From NCBI RefSeq assembly GCF_900110925.1, contig NZ_FOFP01000023.1:1-64000 (forward strand): 64,000 nucleotides of DNA, given 5' to 3'. The notes below the pieces were generated by a model that saw nothing but the letters and a program-made list of their open reading frames with translations, did not search any database and had not been told where the DNA came from. This document shows positions 41,580 to 49,717 of this stretch, one piece after another. The position numbers and the translations under genes were made by a program. This stretch comes from Pseudomonas cuatrocienegasensis. GTDB taxonomy: Bacteria; Pseudomonadota; Gammaproteobacteria; Pseudomonadales; Pseudomonadaceae. The number at the start of each line of letters is the position of its first letter. The stretch's first letter is position 1.

Positions 41580-41649
41580 GGGGCTCTCCTTCTCTGATGA
41601 GCACAAGCATTGACCGCCGCATAGGGCGAAAGGTCAGTGCATGTAACTA

Positions 41650-41914
41650 GGGTCTGTTGCCGTTTCGTTCGCGGCTGCGCCGGAGCCCGTTTTAGCGCGA
41701 GGCAAGGCACGAGATGCGAAGTTTAGCGGGCTAAATGAGCCATCGAGAAACGCAGCATCGCGCTAAAACGGGCCCGGCCCTGCGGGTTGCGCGTAAAATC
41801 TCGCCATGCGTTGTTGGAGGACTTGGCAAGGGAACAACCATTCCCTGCGTCCTCCGCCTAGCCTGGCGAGATTTTACGCGGCAACGCGGCTCGCAACGAA
41901 ACGGGAACAGACCC
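41650..41914. mobile_element. 265-bp MITE with nested palindromes, copy B
   Basis: This is the reverse complement of copy A (35416-35680), with ends GGGTCTGTTGCCGTTTCGT and CGAAACGGGAACAGACCC. TA lies outside both ends (CTA|GGG ... CCC|TAG), suggesting a TA target duplication. The interior has the same two palindromic modules. It has no ORF of its own and was presumably moved by a transposase encoded elsewhere. Confidence 0.83.
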
Positions 41915-41966
41915 TAGCCTAATCCACCCAGCGCTGCTTTGCTCTGTGTCAGTCAGGCGTCCTGTG

Positions 41967-42599
41967 TCAGGGTTTTTCGCCTTTTTGCCGGCGCAGGGCC
42001 ACGTCATGCAGGGCCGGATCGAGTTCGTCGAGCTGATCAATCACCGCGTGCACGCCCAAGCGATACAGGCTCAGGGTGGCATCGGTGCGCAGGCGCTCGC
42101 GTTGTGAGTCGTCCAGGCGCTGCCAATCCGCCAGGGACTGACCGCATAGCGACCCGCAAATGGCCAGGCCGATGGTCCATAGGCCAGCATTCAGGCCGGC
42201 CTGGAGCAACTTAGGGTCGCCGCTGATCAAGACGGCGCCATCGAGATGCGGCACCTGCAAGTCGATCAGTGCCTGCCAGCAGGCATCGGGCGCGGGCCAC
42301 GGGCGCTGGTCGTGCTGGCCTGCAGCTACCAGCCAGGCAGGCAGGGGGGCTGCCAGGTGGCTGCAGACCGCCGCGGGTAATGCGTCGAGCCAGGCGCAGG
42401 GTGTGTTCCAGGCCTGCAGTTGGTGCAAGGCTGCCTCGGCGCCAGGGGTCAGTACGGCCTGTGCCTGGGCAATGCCCAGCAGGTCAGCGCTGCTTGTGGA
42501 GGAACGCTGGTTGGCCGCCACTTGGGTGCGAGCGCCAAAATCCACCAGGCAGCCGGAAAGGCCGAACAGAAAGGCGCTGAAGGAGCAGGGAGCAGGCAT
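41967..42599 (-). CDS. HAD-superfamily (phosphonatase-like) protein lacking catalytic Asp
   Basis: A 210-residue protein with the HAD fold order of phosphonatase-like members. It begins with SFSAFLFGLSGCLVDFGART where an active HAD would read DxDGTLVD. Both motif I aspartates are replaced (Gly and Ser). A late motif GAVLISGDPKLLQAGLNAGL is retained. It is therefore likely a pseudoenzyme or binding protein. By synteny it matches the gene near mlaA in P. aeruginosa (PA2803). I chose ATG 42599 because it leads straight into the first strand. Confidence 0.75.
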   Translation of the reverse strand: MPAPCSFSAFLFGLSGCLVDFGARTQVAANQRSSTSSADLLGIAQAQAVLTPGAEAALHQLQAWNTPCAWLDALPAAVCSHLAAPLPAWLVAAGQHDQRPWPAPDACWQALIDLQVPHLDGAVLISGDPKLLQAGLNAGLWTIGLAICGSLCGQSLADWQRLDDSQRERLRTDATLSLYRLGVHAVIDQLDELDPALHDVALRRQKGEKP

Positions 42600-42806
42600 G
42601 GCGGGTGTCCGTGGCTCGAAAAAGACAAGCCTATGGCAGTCAGGTGACATTGGTGTGACGGCGCCGGTGTCCGGGAACAGGGTGTAATCGTTTTTCTGTG
42701 AGCCATTGCTCGGCTATGCTGCCCTTTTAAGGGGGGCACGCCTTATACTGCGCGCCTTCGAAGGCGACCTGGGGTCGCCGTACCTGTATCCCAAGGAGAG
42801 ACTGCA

Positions 42807-43508
42807 ATGCGCGTGATCGGTGCGAACTGGATTGCCCGTTTAGGTTTTTTGCTGGCCGGTGCCAGCCTTGTTGTGCTGCCGTTGGCGGCTCAGGCTGCCG
42901 AGGATGATCCTTGGGAAGGCGCGAATCGGGTGATCTTCCGTTTCAATGACACCATTGACACTTACGCCCTCAAGCCGGTTGCCCAGGGTTACCAGGCCGT
43001 CACTCCGCAGTTTCTCGAAGACGGCGTGCATAACGTCTTTGGCAATATCGGCGACGTCGGCAACCTGGCTAACAATGTGCTGCAGGGTAAGTTTCATAAT
43101 GCTGGCGTGGACACCAGTCGGGTGATCTTCAACACCCTGTTCGGCCTGGCCGGGTTCTTTGATGTGGCCACCCGTATGGGACTGCAGAAAAACGATGAAG
43201 ATTTTGGCCAGACGCTGGGTGCCTGGGGTGTCAACAGTGGCCCTTACGTCGTGTTGCCGCTGCTGGGCCCTAGCACCGTGCGCGACACTGTGAGCCGCAT
43301 ACCGGACAGCTATACCGCGCCTTATGGGTATATGGATCATGTGCCTACACGCAACGTTACCCGCGCTGTGGAAGTGGTTGATACCCGCGCCAGCCTGCTT
43401 TCGGCCGAGCGGATGATCAGCGGCGACAAATACACCTTTATCCGCAATGCCTACTTGCAGAATCGCGAGTTCAAGGTCAAGGACGGGCAGGTCGAGGACG
43501 ACTTCTAA
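42807..43508 (+). CDS. mlaA: Outer-membrane lipid asymmetry lipoprotein-like MlaA (VacJ)
   Basis: A 233-residue MlaA/VacJ family protein that removes mislocalised phospholipids from the outer leaflet with the MlaFEDB/MlaC system. An N-terminal signal peptide ends ..PLAAQAAEDDPW. Family motifs: DPWEGANRVIFRFNDTID, then NNVLQGKFHNAGVDTSRVIF and GPYVVLPLLGPSTVRD. The signal lacks a clear lipobox Cys, so it may be periplasmic or non-lipidated, unlike the E. coli protein. AAGGAGA precedes the ATG. Confidence 0.92.
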   Translation: MRVIGANWIARLGFLLAGASLVVLPLAAQAAEDDPWEGANRVIFRFNDTIDTYALKPVAQGYQAVTPQFLEDGVHNVFGNIGDVGNLANNVLQGKFHNAGVDTSRVIFNTLFGLAGFFDVATRMGLQKNDEDFGQTLGAWGVNSGPYVVLPLLGPSTVRDTVSRIPDSYTAPYGYMDHVPTRNVTRAVEVVDTRASLLSAERMISGDKYTFIRNAYLQNREFKVKDGQVEDDF

Positions 43509-43525
43509 GGTCGCTGCACCGACAA

Positions 43526-43552
43526 AAAAGGCGACCATTGGCCGCCTTTTTC
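43526..43552. terminator. Terminator after mlaA
   Basis: AAAAAAGGCGACCATTGGCCGCCTTTTT folds as a GC stem with A and T runs on its sides. It separates mlaA from the convergent PilZ gene and can serve both. Confidence 0.85.
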
Positions 43553-43564
43553 ATTAGTGCTTAT

Positions 43565-43864
43565 TCAGTTCATCGAGTGGATGGTTAAGCCCACGGCCTG
43601 ACGGCCGTTCTCCAGTGGCGCTACGCGGACCACTTCGGCATCTGCCTTCAGCCCGGCGAGTTGGTTGTGTTCGCTGGCAATGTGCACCATCACCCGGTCA
43701 CCCACGTTCAGGTCGGCGTCCACATCCAGTTGCATACCGGTGCTCGACAGGTCCAGGCAGACCGCCGGAATCTCACGCCCCGCATGGTGCACGGTGACAG
43801 GTGCTTCCAGGCGCATGCGGATGTAATCGCGTTTTTCACTGTAGTCTCGGTCACTTTGACTCAT
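43565..43864 (-). CDS. PilZ-domain c-di-GMP binding protein
   Basis: A 99-residue single-domain PilZ protein. The c-di-GMP binding motifs are intact: RDYIR (RxxxR) near residue 12 and DLSSTG (D/NxSxxG) near 39. It would act as a cytosolic c-di-GMP effector. It is divergent from the RssB-like regulator gene and convergent with mlaA, as in the PA2799 position of P. aeruginosa. Confidence 0.9.
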   Translation of the reverse strand: MSQSDRDYSEKRDYIRMRLEAPVTVHHAGREIPAVCLDLSSTGMQLDVDADLNVGDRVMVHIASEHNQLAGLKADAEVVRVAPLENGRQAVGLTIHSMN

Positions 43865-44077
43865 GGGACGCAATCCTCTTGTAGTAGGGGCTCTCCTGCG
43901 GATCTTATAACCCTCGCCGAATTGAGGTGTAAAGTCGCATGACGACAATCGGCGTGCGCTTGAATCAAGAATCGGATGGGAGTACCGTCTGCGCCTTGAA
44001 GCTAACCGAGTCCGTGCGACCAGGCCTGCCTGGCGCGTATCGCCACCCAAACCCGGCGTAGTTTGCCTGGAAGCCCC

Positions 44078-45262
44078 ATGCACAGTACCAGTGCCACGCT
44101 GCTGATCATCGATGACGACGACGTCGTTCGCGCGAGCCTTGCGGCCTATCTGGAAGACAGCGGCTTTACGGTCCTGCAGGCTTCTAACGGCTTGCAGGGG
44201 CTGGAAGTGTTCAACAGTCAGCAACCGGACCTTGTGGTTTGCGATCTGCGCATGCCCCAGGTTGATGGTCTGGAGCTGATCCGCCGGATCAATGCCCTTG
44301 GCGTCAGTGTGCCGATTATCGTGGTGTCCGGTGCCGGCGTGATGACCGACGCCGTCGAGGCTCTGCGTCTGGGTGCTGCCGATTACCTGATCAAACCGCT
44401 TGAAGACCTCGCCGTACTTGAGCATTCGGTACGCCGAGCGCTGGACCGCGCCCATCTGCGTCTCGAGAACCAGCGCTACCGCGAAAAGCTGGAAACCGCC
44501 AACCGCGAGCTGCAGGCCAGTCTGCATCTGTTGCAGGAGGACCAGAACGCCGGGCGTCAGGTGCAGATGAACATGCTGCCAGAAACGCCCTGGCAGGTCG
44601 AAGAGCTGAATTTCGCCCACCAGATCATCCCCTCGCTCTACCTGTCGGGTGACTTCGTCGATTACTTTCGGGTGGATGAGCGGCGCATCGCCTTTTACCT
44701 CGCGGATGTCTCCGGCCACGGCGCATCGTCGGCTTTCGTCACCGTCCTGCTCAAGTTCATGACCACGCGCCTGCTCTATGAGTCGCGGCGCGGTGGAACC
44801 TTGCCCGAGTTCAAGCCCTCTGAAGTACTGGGCCACATCAACCGCGGGTTGATCAATTGCAAACTGGGCAAGCACGTCACCATGCTTGGCGGCGTCATCG
44901 ACGAGCAGACCAATCGACTGACTTACAGCATCGGTGGGCACTTGCCACTGCCGGTGCTCTACAGCCAGGGCGACGCCAGCTACCTGACCGGGCGTGGTTT
45001 GCCGGTGGGGTTGTTCAACGAGGCAGAGTACAACGATCACGAGATCGAACTGCCGCAGTCGTTCAGCCTGACGCTACTGTCCGATGGCATCCTCGATCTG
45101 CTGCCGGGCGATACTCTGAAAGAAAAGGAAACCGTGTTGCCTGAGTTGATCAGCCGTGCCGGTGGCTCTCTAGACGGCCTGCGTCAGGTGTTGGGGCTGG
45201 CCAATATCGGGGATATGCCCGATGATATCGCCTTGCTGGTGTTAAGCAGGAACCTTGCATGA
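44078..45262 (+). CDS. Response regulator with PP2C-type phosphatase output (RssB-like)
   Basis: The protein has 394 residues. The N-terminal receiver has acidic pocket IDDDD and phospho-acceptor in VVCDLRMPQVDG. A helical linker (~130-165) leads to a SpoIIE/PP2C serine phosphatase domain (FYLADVSGHGASSAFVTVLL, LSDGILDLLPGD, MPDDIALLVL). It resembles HsbR/RssB-type switches that dephosphorylate a STAS partner. The STAS gene overlaps its 3' end by 4 bases, matching that partner-switch logic. ATG 44078 was chosen over an in-frame ATG five codons upstream. Confidence 0.9.
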   Translation: MHSTSATLLIIDDDDVVRASLAAYLEDSGFTVLQASNGLQGLEVFNSQQPDLVVCDLRMPQVDGLELIRRINALGVSVPIIVVSGAGVMTDAVEALRLGAADYLIKPLEDLAVLEHSVRRALDRAHLRLENQRYREKLETANRELQASLHLLQEDQNAGRQVQMNMLPETPWQVEELNFAHQIIPSLYLSGDFVDYFRVDERRIAFYLADVSGHGASSAFVTVLLKFMTTRLLYESRRGGTLPEFKPSEVLGHINRGLINCKLGKHVTMLGGVIDEQTNRLTYSIGGHLPLPVLYSQGDASYLTGRGLPVGLFNEAEYNDHEIELPQSFSLTLLSDGILDLLPGDTLKEKETVLPELISRAGGSLDGLRQVLGLANIGDMPDDIALLVLSRNLA

Positions 45263-45753
45263 ATCCTGGGATGAACCCCGGTCGAATCCAGTTTGCCGAG
45301 CAGGACGGGACCTTTGTCCTGAAGTTCGTCGGCGAAGTCCGTCTGACTTTATGTTCGGCGCTGGATGCCACAATCGAGCAGATCTTCACCTCGCTGAATT
45401 TCTCGGCCATCGTCATCGACCTGACGGAAACCCGTAGCATCGACAGCACCACCTTGGGCCTGCTGGCCAAGTTGTCGATTCTCTCGCGGCAGAAGGTTGG
45501 CTTGTTGCCGACCGTGGTGACCACCCATGCGGACATCACCCGGCTGTTGCAGTCGATGGGCTTCGATCAGGTGTTCAATATCGTCGACACGCCGATCACC
45601 CGCCCGGACTCGCTGACCGACCTGCCTTCCCAGGATCAATCAGAAGCGGTGGTGCGCACCAAGGTGCTGGAAGCGCACCGCATCCTCATGAGCCTGAACG
45701 AGTCCAATCGCGAAGCCTTCCATGACCTGGTGAGTGCTCTCGAGCATCATTGA
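45259..45753 (+). CDS. STAS-domain anti-sigma factor antagonist
   Basis: A 164-residue protein whose first ~100 residues form a STAS domain (LKFVGEVRLTLCSALDATIE) with the phosphorylatable Ser in TRSIDSTTLGLLAKL. The remaining ~60 residues form a helical tail. It is probably the substrate of the upstream PP2C regulator in a partner-switching pathway, like HsbA of the HptB pathway. The anti-sigma or kinase partner is not nearby. Confidence 0.88.
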   Translation: MNPGMNPGRIQFAEQDGTFVLKFVGEVRLTLCSALDATIEQIFTSLNFSAIVIDLTETRSIDSTTLGLLAKLSILSRQKVGLLPTVVTTHADITRLLQSMGFDQVFNIVDTPITRPDSLTDLPSQDQSEAVVRTKVLEAHRILMSLNESNREAFHDLVSALEHH

Positions 45754-45773
45754 GAGACCAAGCAGTTGAAACG

Positions 45774-45799
45774 AACGGGGCGCCTTATGGCGCCCCGTT
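45774..45799. terminator. Terminator between STAS gene and tal
   Basis: AACGGGGCGCC-TTAT-GGCGCCCCGTT is a perfect 11-bp stem with a 4-base loop between convergent genes. Confidence 0.85.
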
Positions 45800-45805
45800 T
45801 GCGTA

Positions 45806-46732
45806 TCAGGCTTGCGTGGCTAACAGTTTCTCGAGCTTTTCCTGGTCACGGGCGAATTGGCGGATGCCTTCGGCCAGCTTCTCGGTGGCCATGGCGTCTT
45901 CGTTCATGTCCCAGCGAAAGCGCGACTCGGGCAGGGCGGCCTCGGCATTGCCGGCCACCTGAGCATCCAGCACGCGCTGCAGGGCGGAGTCATCATCGGC
46001 CAATTGCTGCAGCAGGTCGGGGCTGATGGTCAGGCGGTCGCAGCCAGCAAGCTGTTCGATCTGGCTGATGTTGCGAAAGCTCGCCCCCATCACCACGGTT
46101 TTGTGGCCGTGGGCCTTGTAGTAGTTGTAGATGCGCGTGACCGACTGCACGCCGGGGTCCTCGGCGCCCACGTAGTCGCGGCCTTCGGCCTTCTTGTACC
46201 AGTCGTAAATACGCCCGACGAACGGCGAAATCAGAAAGGCCCCGGCATCGGCGCAGGCGCGTGCCTGGGCGAAGGAGAACAGCAGGGTCAGGTTGGTCTG
46301 CACGCCGGCTTTCTCTAGTTGCTCGGCGGCGCGGATGCCTTCCCAGGTTGAGGCGATCTTGATCAGGATGCGCTCGCGACCGACGCCAGCCTGGTCATAC
46401 AGCTCGACCAGACGCTCGGCACGGCGCAGCGTGGCCGCGGTGTCGAACGACAGGCGGGCATCGACCTCGGTGGAGATGCGCCCCGGAATCACGTCGAGAA
46501 TGGCTTGGCCCACGGCCACGCCAAAATGATCGCTGGCCAGGTCCAGGTCGCCCTTGCCGGCGTCGATGGCACGCTGCAGGTGCTCACGGTACAGCGGCAG
46601 GGCTGCAGCCTTGAGCAGCAGAGACGGGTTGGTGGTGGCATCGACCGGCTTGAGCCGGGCAATGGCGTCGAAGTCACCGGTGTCGGCGACCACGGTGGTG
46701 AACTGCTTGAGTTGGTCCAGCTTGGAAGTCAT
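45806..46732 (-). CDS. tal: Transaldolase
   Basis: The 308-residue TalB-type transaldolase of the non-oxidative pentose phosphate pathway. Signature DATTNPSLLLKAA lies near residue 31, and the Schiff-base Lys is in ILIKIASTWEG near 130. It exchanges three-carbon units between sedoheptulose-7-phosphate and glyceraldehyde-3-phosphate. It lies between the STAS gene and dusA, the conserved Pseudomonas order. Confidence 0.95.
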   Translation of the reverse strand: MTSKLDQLKQFTTVVADTGDFDAIARLKPVDATTNPSLLLKAAALPLYREHLQRAIDAGKGDLDLASDHFGVAVGQAILDVIPGRISTEVDARLSFDTAATLRRAERLVELYDQAGVGRERILIKIASTWEGIRAAEQLEKAGVQTNLTLLFSFAQARACADAGAFLISPFVGRIYDWYKKAEGRDYVGAEDPGVQSVTRIYNYYKAHGHKTVVMGASFRNISQIEQLAGCDRLTISPDLLQQLADDDSALQRVLDAQVAGNAEAALPESRFRWDMNEDAMATEKLAEGIRQFARDQEKLEKLLATQA

Positions 46733-46813
46733 GACAGGCCCTTGTCGTTACGGATCGCCTGACCATAACCCAGGGGCCGGGCGCGCTCAACTGCTGGCCG
46801 GGTGCTGCTGGTT

Positions 46814-47824
46814 TCAGTGGCCCTGCAGCAGCTGCGCCGCCTGATCGAACAGGTCCAGCGGGTTGTCGGTTTTGTGGATGTCCACCGACAGCAGTTGGCG
46901 AAAACGCCGCGCGCCCTTGAAGCCCTGCGCCAGGCCAAGCATGTGCCGGGTGATGTGGTGCAGGCTGCCGCCATCGGCCAGGTGCGCCTCGATATAGGGG
47001 CGCATTGCCTGCATGGCATCCAGTCGGCTGAGCACCGCGCCGTGCTCGCCGAACAGCTGCGTATCGACCTGGGCCAGCAGGTAGGGGTTGTGATAGGCCT
47101 CACGGCCGAGCATCACGCCATCGAAGGTCTGCAGATGCCGCTGGCATTCTTCGAGGGTCTTGATGCCGCCATTGAGGATGATCTCCAGTGCGGGAAAGTC
47201 CTGTTTCAGCTGCGCGGCGACGTCGTAGCGCAGCGGCGGTACTTCGCGATTCTCCTTGGGCGACAGGCCTTCAAGGATGGCGATGCGTGCATGCACGGTA
47301 AAACTGCGGCAGCCTGCGGCGCTGACCTGACCGACGAAGTCGCACAGCTCGGCGTAGCTGTCCCGACCATTGATGCCAATGCGGTGCTTGACCGTCACCG
47401 GGATACTCACGGCGTCCTGCATCGCCTTGACGCACTCGGCAACGCGCCCCGGATGGGCCATCAGACAGGCGCCGATCATGTTGTTCTGCACCCGGTCGCT
47501 GGGGCAGCCGACGTTCAGGTTGACCTCTTGATAACCGGCCTCTTCAGCCAAGCGCGCACAAGCCGCCAATTCATCCGGAACGCTGCCGCCCAGTTGCAGG
47601 GCCAGCGGGTACTCGGCCACGTCATGACGCAGAAAACGCTCCCGATCGCCGTGCAGCAGTGCGCCGGTGGTGACCATCTCGGTATAGAGCAGGGCATTGC
47701 GCGACAACAGGCGCATGAAGTAGCGGCAATGGCGATCTGTCCAATCCATCATCGGCGCTACGGAGAAGCGGCGGGAGGCTACGGATGGCGTGAGCACTGG
47801 GTTTGAGGCTGATTCTAAAGGCAT
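46814..47824 (-). CDS. dusA: tRNA-dihydrouridine(20/20a) synthase DusA
   Basis: A 336-residue FMN enzyme reducing uridine 20/20a in the tRNA D-loop. Motifs: FSVAPMMDWTDRHCRYFMRL, then LNVGCPSDRVQNNMIGACLM with the catalytic Cys, and IILNGGIKTLEEC. The start at 47824 gives MPLESASNPVL before the core. Known biology: many integrative elements insert in the 5' end of dusA and rebuild a functional N-terminus. The integrase gene lies 116 bases upstream, divergent, so the first ~20 codons and the promoter are probably element-supplied. Confidence 0.94.
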   Translation of the reverse strand: MPLESASNPVLTPSVASRRFSVAPMMDWTDRHCRYFMRLLSRNALLYTEMVTTGALLHGDRERFLRHDVAEYPLALQLGGSVPDELAACARLAEEAGYQEVNLNVGCPSDRVQNNMIGACLMAHPGRVAECVKAMQDAVSIPVTVKHRIGINGRDSYAELCDFVGQVSAAGCRSFTVHARIAILEGLSPKENREVPPLRYDVAAQLKQDFPALEIILNGGIKTLEECQRHLQTFDGVMLGREAYHNPYLLAQVDTQLFGEHGAVLSRLDAMQAMRPYIEAHLADGGSLHHITRHMLGLAQGFKGARRFRQLLSVDIHKTDNPLDLFDQAAQLLQGH

Positions 47825-47881
47825 CTTGTGTGTTGTGTTCTCAACGTGTTTTCGGAGGTTTCCAGGCATTATTCCCAAGTG

Positions 47882-47920
47882 GGTGGTAAAATGTACCACC
47901 TGAAAAATTCTTGTACCACC
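47882..47920. promoter_or_regulatory. Inverted and direct TACCACC repeats between dusA and integrase
   Basis: GGTGGTA-AAATG-TACCACC (47882-47900) is a perfect inverted repeat, followed by a third TGTACCACC at 47912-47920. Spacing of about 20 bases suggests protein-binding sites on one face of the helix. Candidates are integrase arm sites or an operator controlling int. Confidence 0.55.
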
Positions 47921-47940
47921 AGCCGGGAGGACAGACCGCC

Positions 47941-49092
47941 GTGGCAACCATTCGAGCCCGAAAGAGCGCTGATGGCTCGCTCCGCTACACTGTACAAATC
48001 CGGATCAAGAAGAGCGGAGCGCAAGTCTACCAAGAGAGCCAGACATTCTCCCGCAAACAGGCCGCGCAGGCTTGGGCTAAGCGACGGGAGACAGAGCTGA
48101 GTGAGCCCGGAGCCATCGAACGGGCAAATCGCTCTAGTTCAACTATTGCTTCCATGATTGAGACTTACCTTGATGAATACGGCAAGGCGCGACCGATGGG
48201 TAAGACAAAGAAGGCGACGCTTGAGGCAATCGCCAAGAGCTATTTGGGCGAGTGCGAAGATCGCCGTGTTACTGCTCAAGTACTGGTTGATTACGCTCTA
48301 TGGCGTATGAGCCCCGAGGGGGGTGAGGTTCAGCCGCAGACAGCTGGTAATGATCTTGCTCATCTCGGCGCTGTGCTTTCCATCGCGCGCCCTGCTTGGG
48401 GCTGCGATGTCGATCCGCATGCAATGGCAGATGCGCGAAAAGTGCTAGCCAAGCTGGGTTACAAGCTGAAAAGTCGTGAGCGAGACCGCCGGCCTTCGCT
48501 TAAGGAACTCGACGTGATTTTCATGGAGTTCCAGAAAGTCCTGATGAGCCGGCCTACCTCCATCAATATGTTGAAGGTTTCAGGTTTTGCGATTTTTTCA
48601 ACGCGTCGACAGGATGAGATTTGCCGTATCCGATGGGATGACTTGGATGAGTCACGGCAGATGGTTATGGTTCGTGATATGAAAAATCCGGGCGACAAGA
48701 TCGGCAACAACGTGTGGTGCTATCTGCCGGATGAAGCCTGGTCAATTGTGAAAAGCATGCCGCGTGTGTGCGACGAAATATTTCCATATAACAGTGAGTC
48801 AGTGTCCGCGGCGTGGGCGCGAGCTTGTGAGCGCGCCGGCATCAAGGATTTGCATTTCCACGACCTTAGGCACGACGGTGTCAGTCGGTTATTCGAGATG
48901 GGGTGGGATATCCCTCGTGTGGCAAGCGTTTCCGGTCACAGGGATTGGAACTCATTGCGGCGCTATACCCATCTGAATGGGCGCGGCGACCCCTATGTGG
49001 ACTGGGAGTGGCTCTCGACGTTATTGGCTTCATGTGTGAAGTTCGGAGACCGTACTCTCAGCGGCCTTTCCAGGCGCGGAGGTCGCCACTGA
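47941..49092 (+). CDS. int: Tyrosine recombinase (dusA-type integrase)
   Basis: A 383-residue phage-type integrase starting at GTG 47941 (VATIRARKSADGSLRYTVQI), the usual start of this clade. An N-terminal arm-binding/SAM-like region is followed by the catalytic domain: Arg223 in TRRQDEICRIRW, H307-D-L-R310, His333 in SGHRDW, and nucleophile Tyr342 in RRYTHL. The position beside dusA and the family resemblance point to site-specific insertion into dusA. It is convergent with the PrtN-like gene, with a 35-base 3' overlap. Confidence 0.92.
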   Translation: MATIRARKSADGSLRYTVQIRIKKSGAQVYQESQTFSRKQAAQAWAKRRETELSEPGAIERANRSSSTIASMIETYLDEYGKARPMGKTKKATLEAIAKSYLGECEDRRVTAQVLVDYALWRMSPEGGEVQPQTAGNDLAHLGAVLSIARPAWGCDVDPHAMADARKVLAKLGYKLKSRERDRRPSLKELDVIFMEFQKVLMSRPTSINMLKVSGFAIFSTRRQDEICRIRWDDLDESRQMVMVRDMKNPGDKIGNNVWCYLPDEAWSIVKSMPRVCDEIFPYNSESVSAAWARACERAGIKDLHFHDLRHDGVSRLFEMGWDIPRVASVSGHRDWNSLRRYTHLNGRGDPYVDWEWLSTLLASCVKFGDRTLSGLSRRGGRH

Positions 49093-49342
49093 GTTGATCC
49101 CGCTCTCTGATTGCTTCTGCGCGTTGAGAATCAAGATAAGCGGCTAGATCCTCAAGGTGCACTCCCTTGGCGGACTTCTGGCTCGGTTCTATGCGCACAA
49201 TGGGGATCTTAAGCGCTCCGCTCAGAGCTTTGCGCAGGAACATCTCGGGACTGAGATGTGAAAAGTAGTCCTGACAAACTCGATCAAGTGGGATTATTGC
49301 TTGCCCGTTGTACTGAGCCATCAGTAAAAAAAGTGTCTTCAT
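49058..49342 (-). CDS. PrtN-like pyocin-activator family regulator
   Basis: The 94-residue protein reads MKTLFLLMAQYNGQAIIPLD, then VCQDYFSHLSPEMFLRKALS and IVRIEPSQKSAKGVHLEDLA. This closely follows the PrtN family that activates pyocin genes in P. aeruginosa. Members are frequent next to integrases of islands, where they may control excision or integrase expression. No pyocin genes are visible here. I chose ATG 49342 as the family start. The 3' end overlaps that of int. Confidence 0.82.
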   Translation of the reverse strand: MKTLFLLMAQYNGQAIIPLDRVCQDYFSHLSPEMFLRKALSGALKIPIVRIEPSQKSAKGVHLEDLAAYLDSQRAEAIRERDQLSGDLRAWKGR

Positions 49343-49676
49343 TGCTCCATGCCTTTGCACTATTCCAGAGGGGCCAGCCTATTGGCGTTTGGTCTGATGG
49401 CAAACAAGCTAAGTCGCAGATGGGCGCGGGGGAGCGGGTTGTAGTGCCTTGGGCGGCGTCGGCGCCCTTGGTTCAAGCGGCGCCAACGGCTCAGCAAAGC
49501 GCGTGGGCCTGCTGGGGAGCTGGACGCGCTACGGGCGTTGCTGCGATAAAAAGAGGCCTCAGGAGCGCCTGTAACAATGTTCCAGAGCATCCTGTCGCTG
49601 GCTGCTCGCAGGGTTTGGCGACAGCGACCTTTCTTGGACTTATCAGGCCATTCGCTTTGATTTCTTCGATGGTTCG
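49343..49676. other. Intergenic stretch with no recognisable gene
   Basis: About 330 bases separate the PrtN-like gene and hipB. Both strands contain only short, unconvincing frames with no family resemblance. It must hold the divergent promoters of the two genes. Confidence 0.5.
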
Positions 49677-49712
49677 GTATACGTTACATGGACCATAAAT
49701 TGTCTCGTATAC
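49677..49712 (+). promoter_or_regulatory. Candidate HipB operator
   Basis: GTATACG (49677-49683) and CGTATAC (49706-49712) form a perfect inverted repeat immediately before the hipB start. Autorepression by HipB or HipBA through palindromes is typical of this family. Confidence 0.55.
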
Positions 49713-49717
49713 AGAAC

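Noticed and set aside
42807..43508. Absence of a lipobox in MlaA considered a truncated start
   Set aside because: The chosen start has a strong AAGGAGA site and a complete signal peptide, and no earlier in-frame start adds a lipobox.
49258..49698. 146-codon frame between int and hipB
   Set aside because: It has no recognisable motif, overlaps the PrtN-like gene start on the other strand, and ends across the hipB operator.
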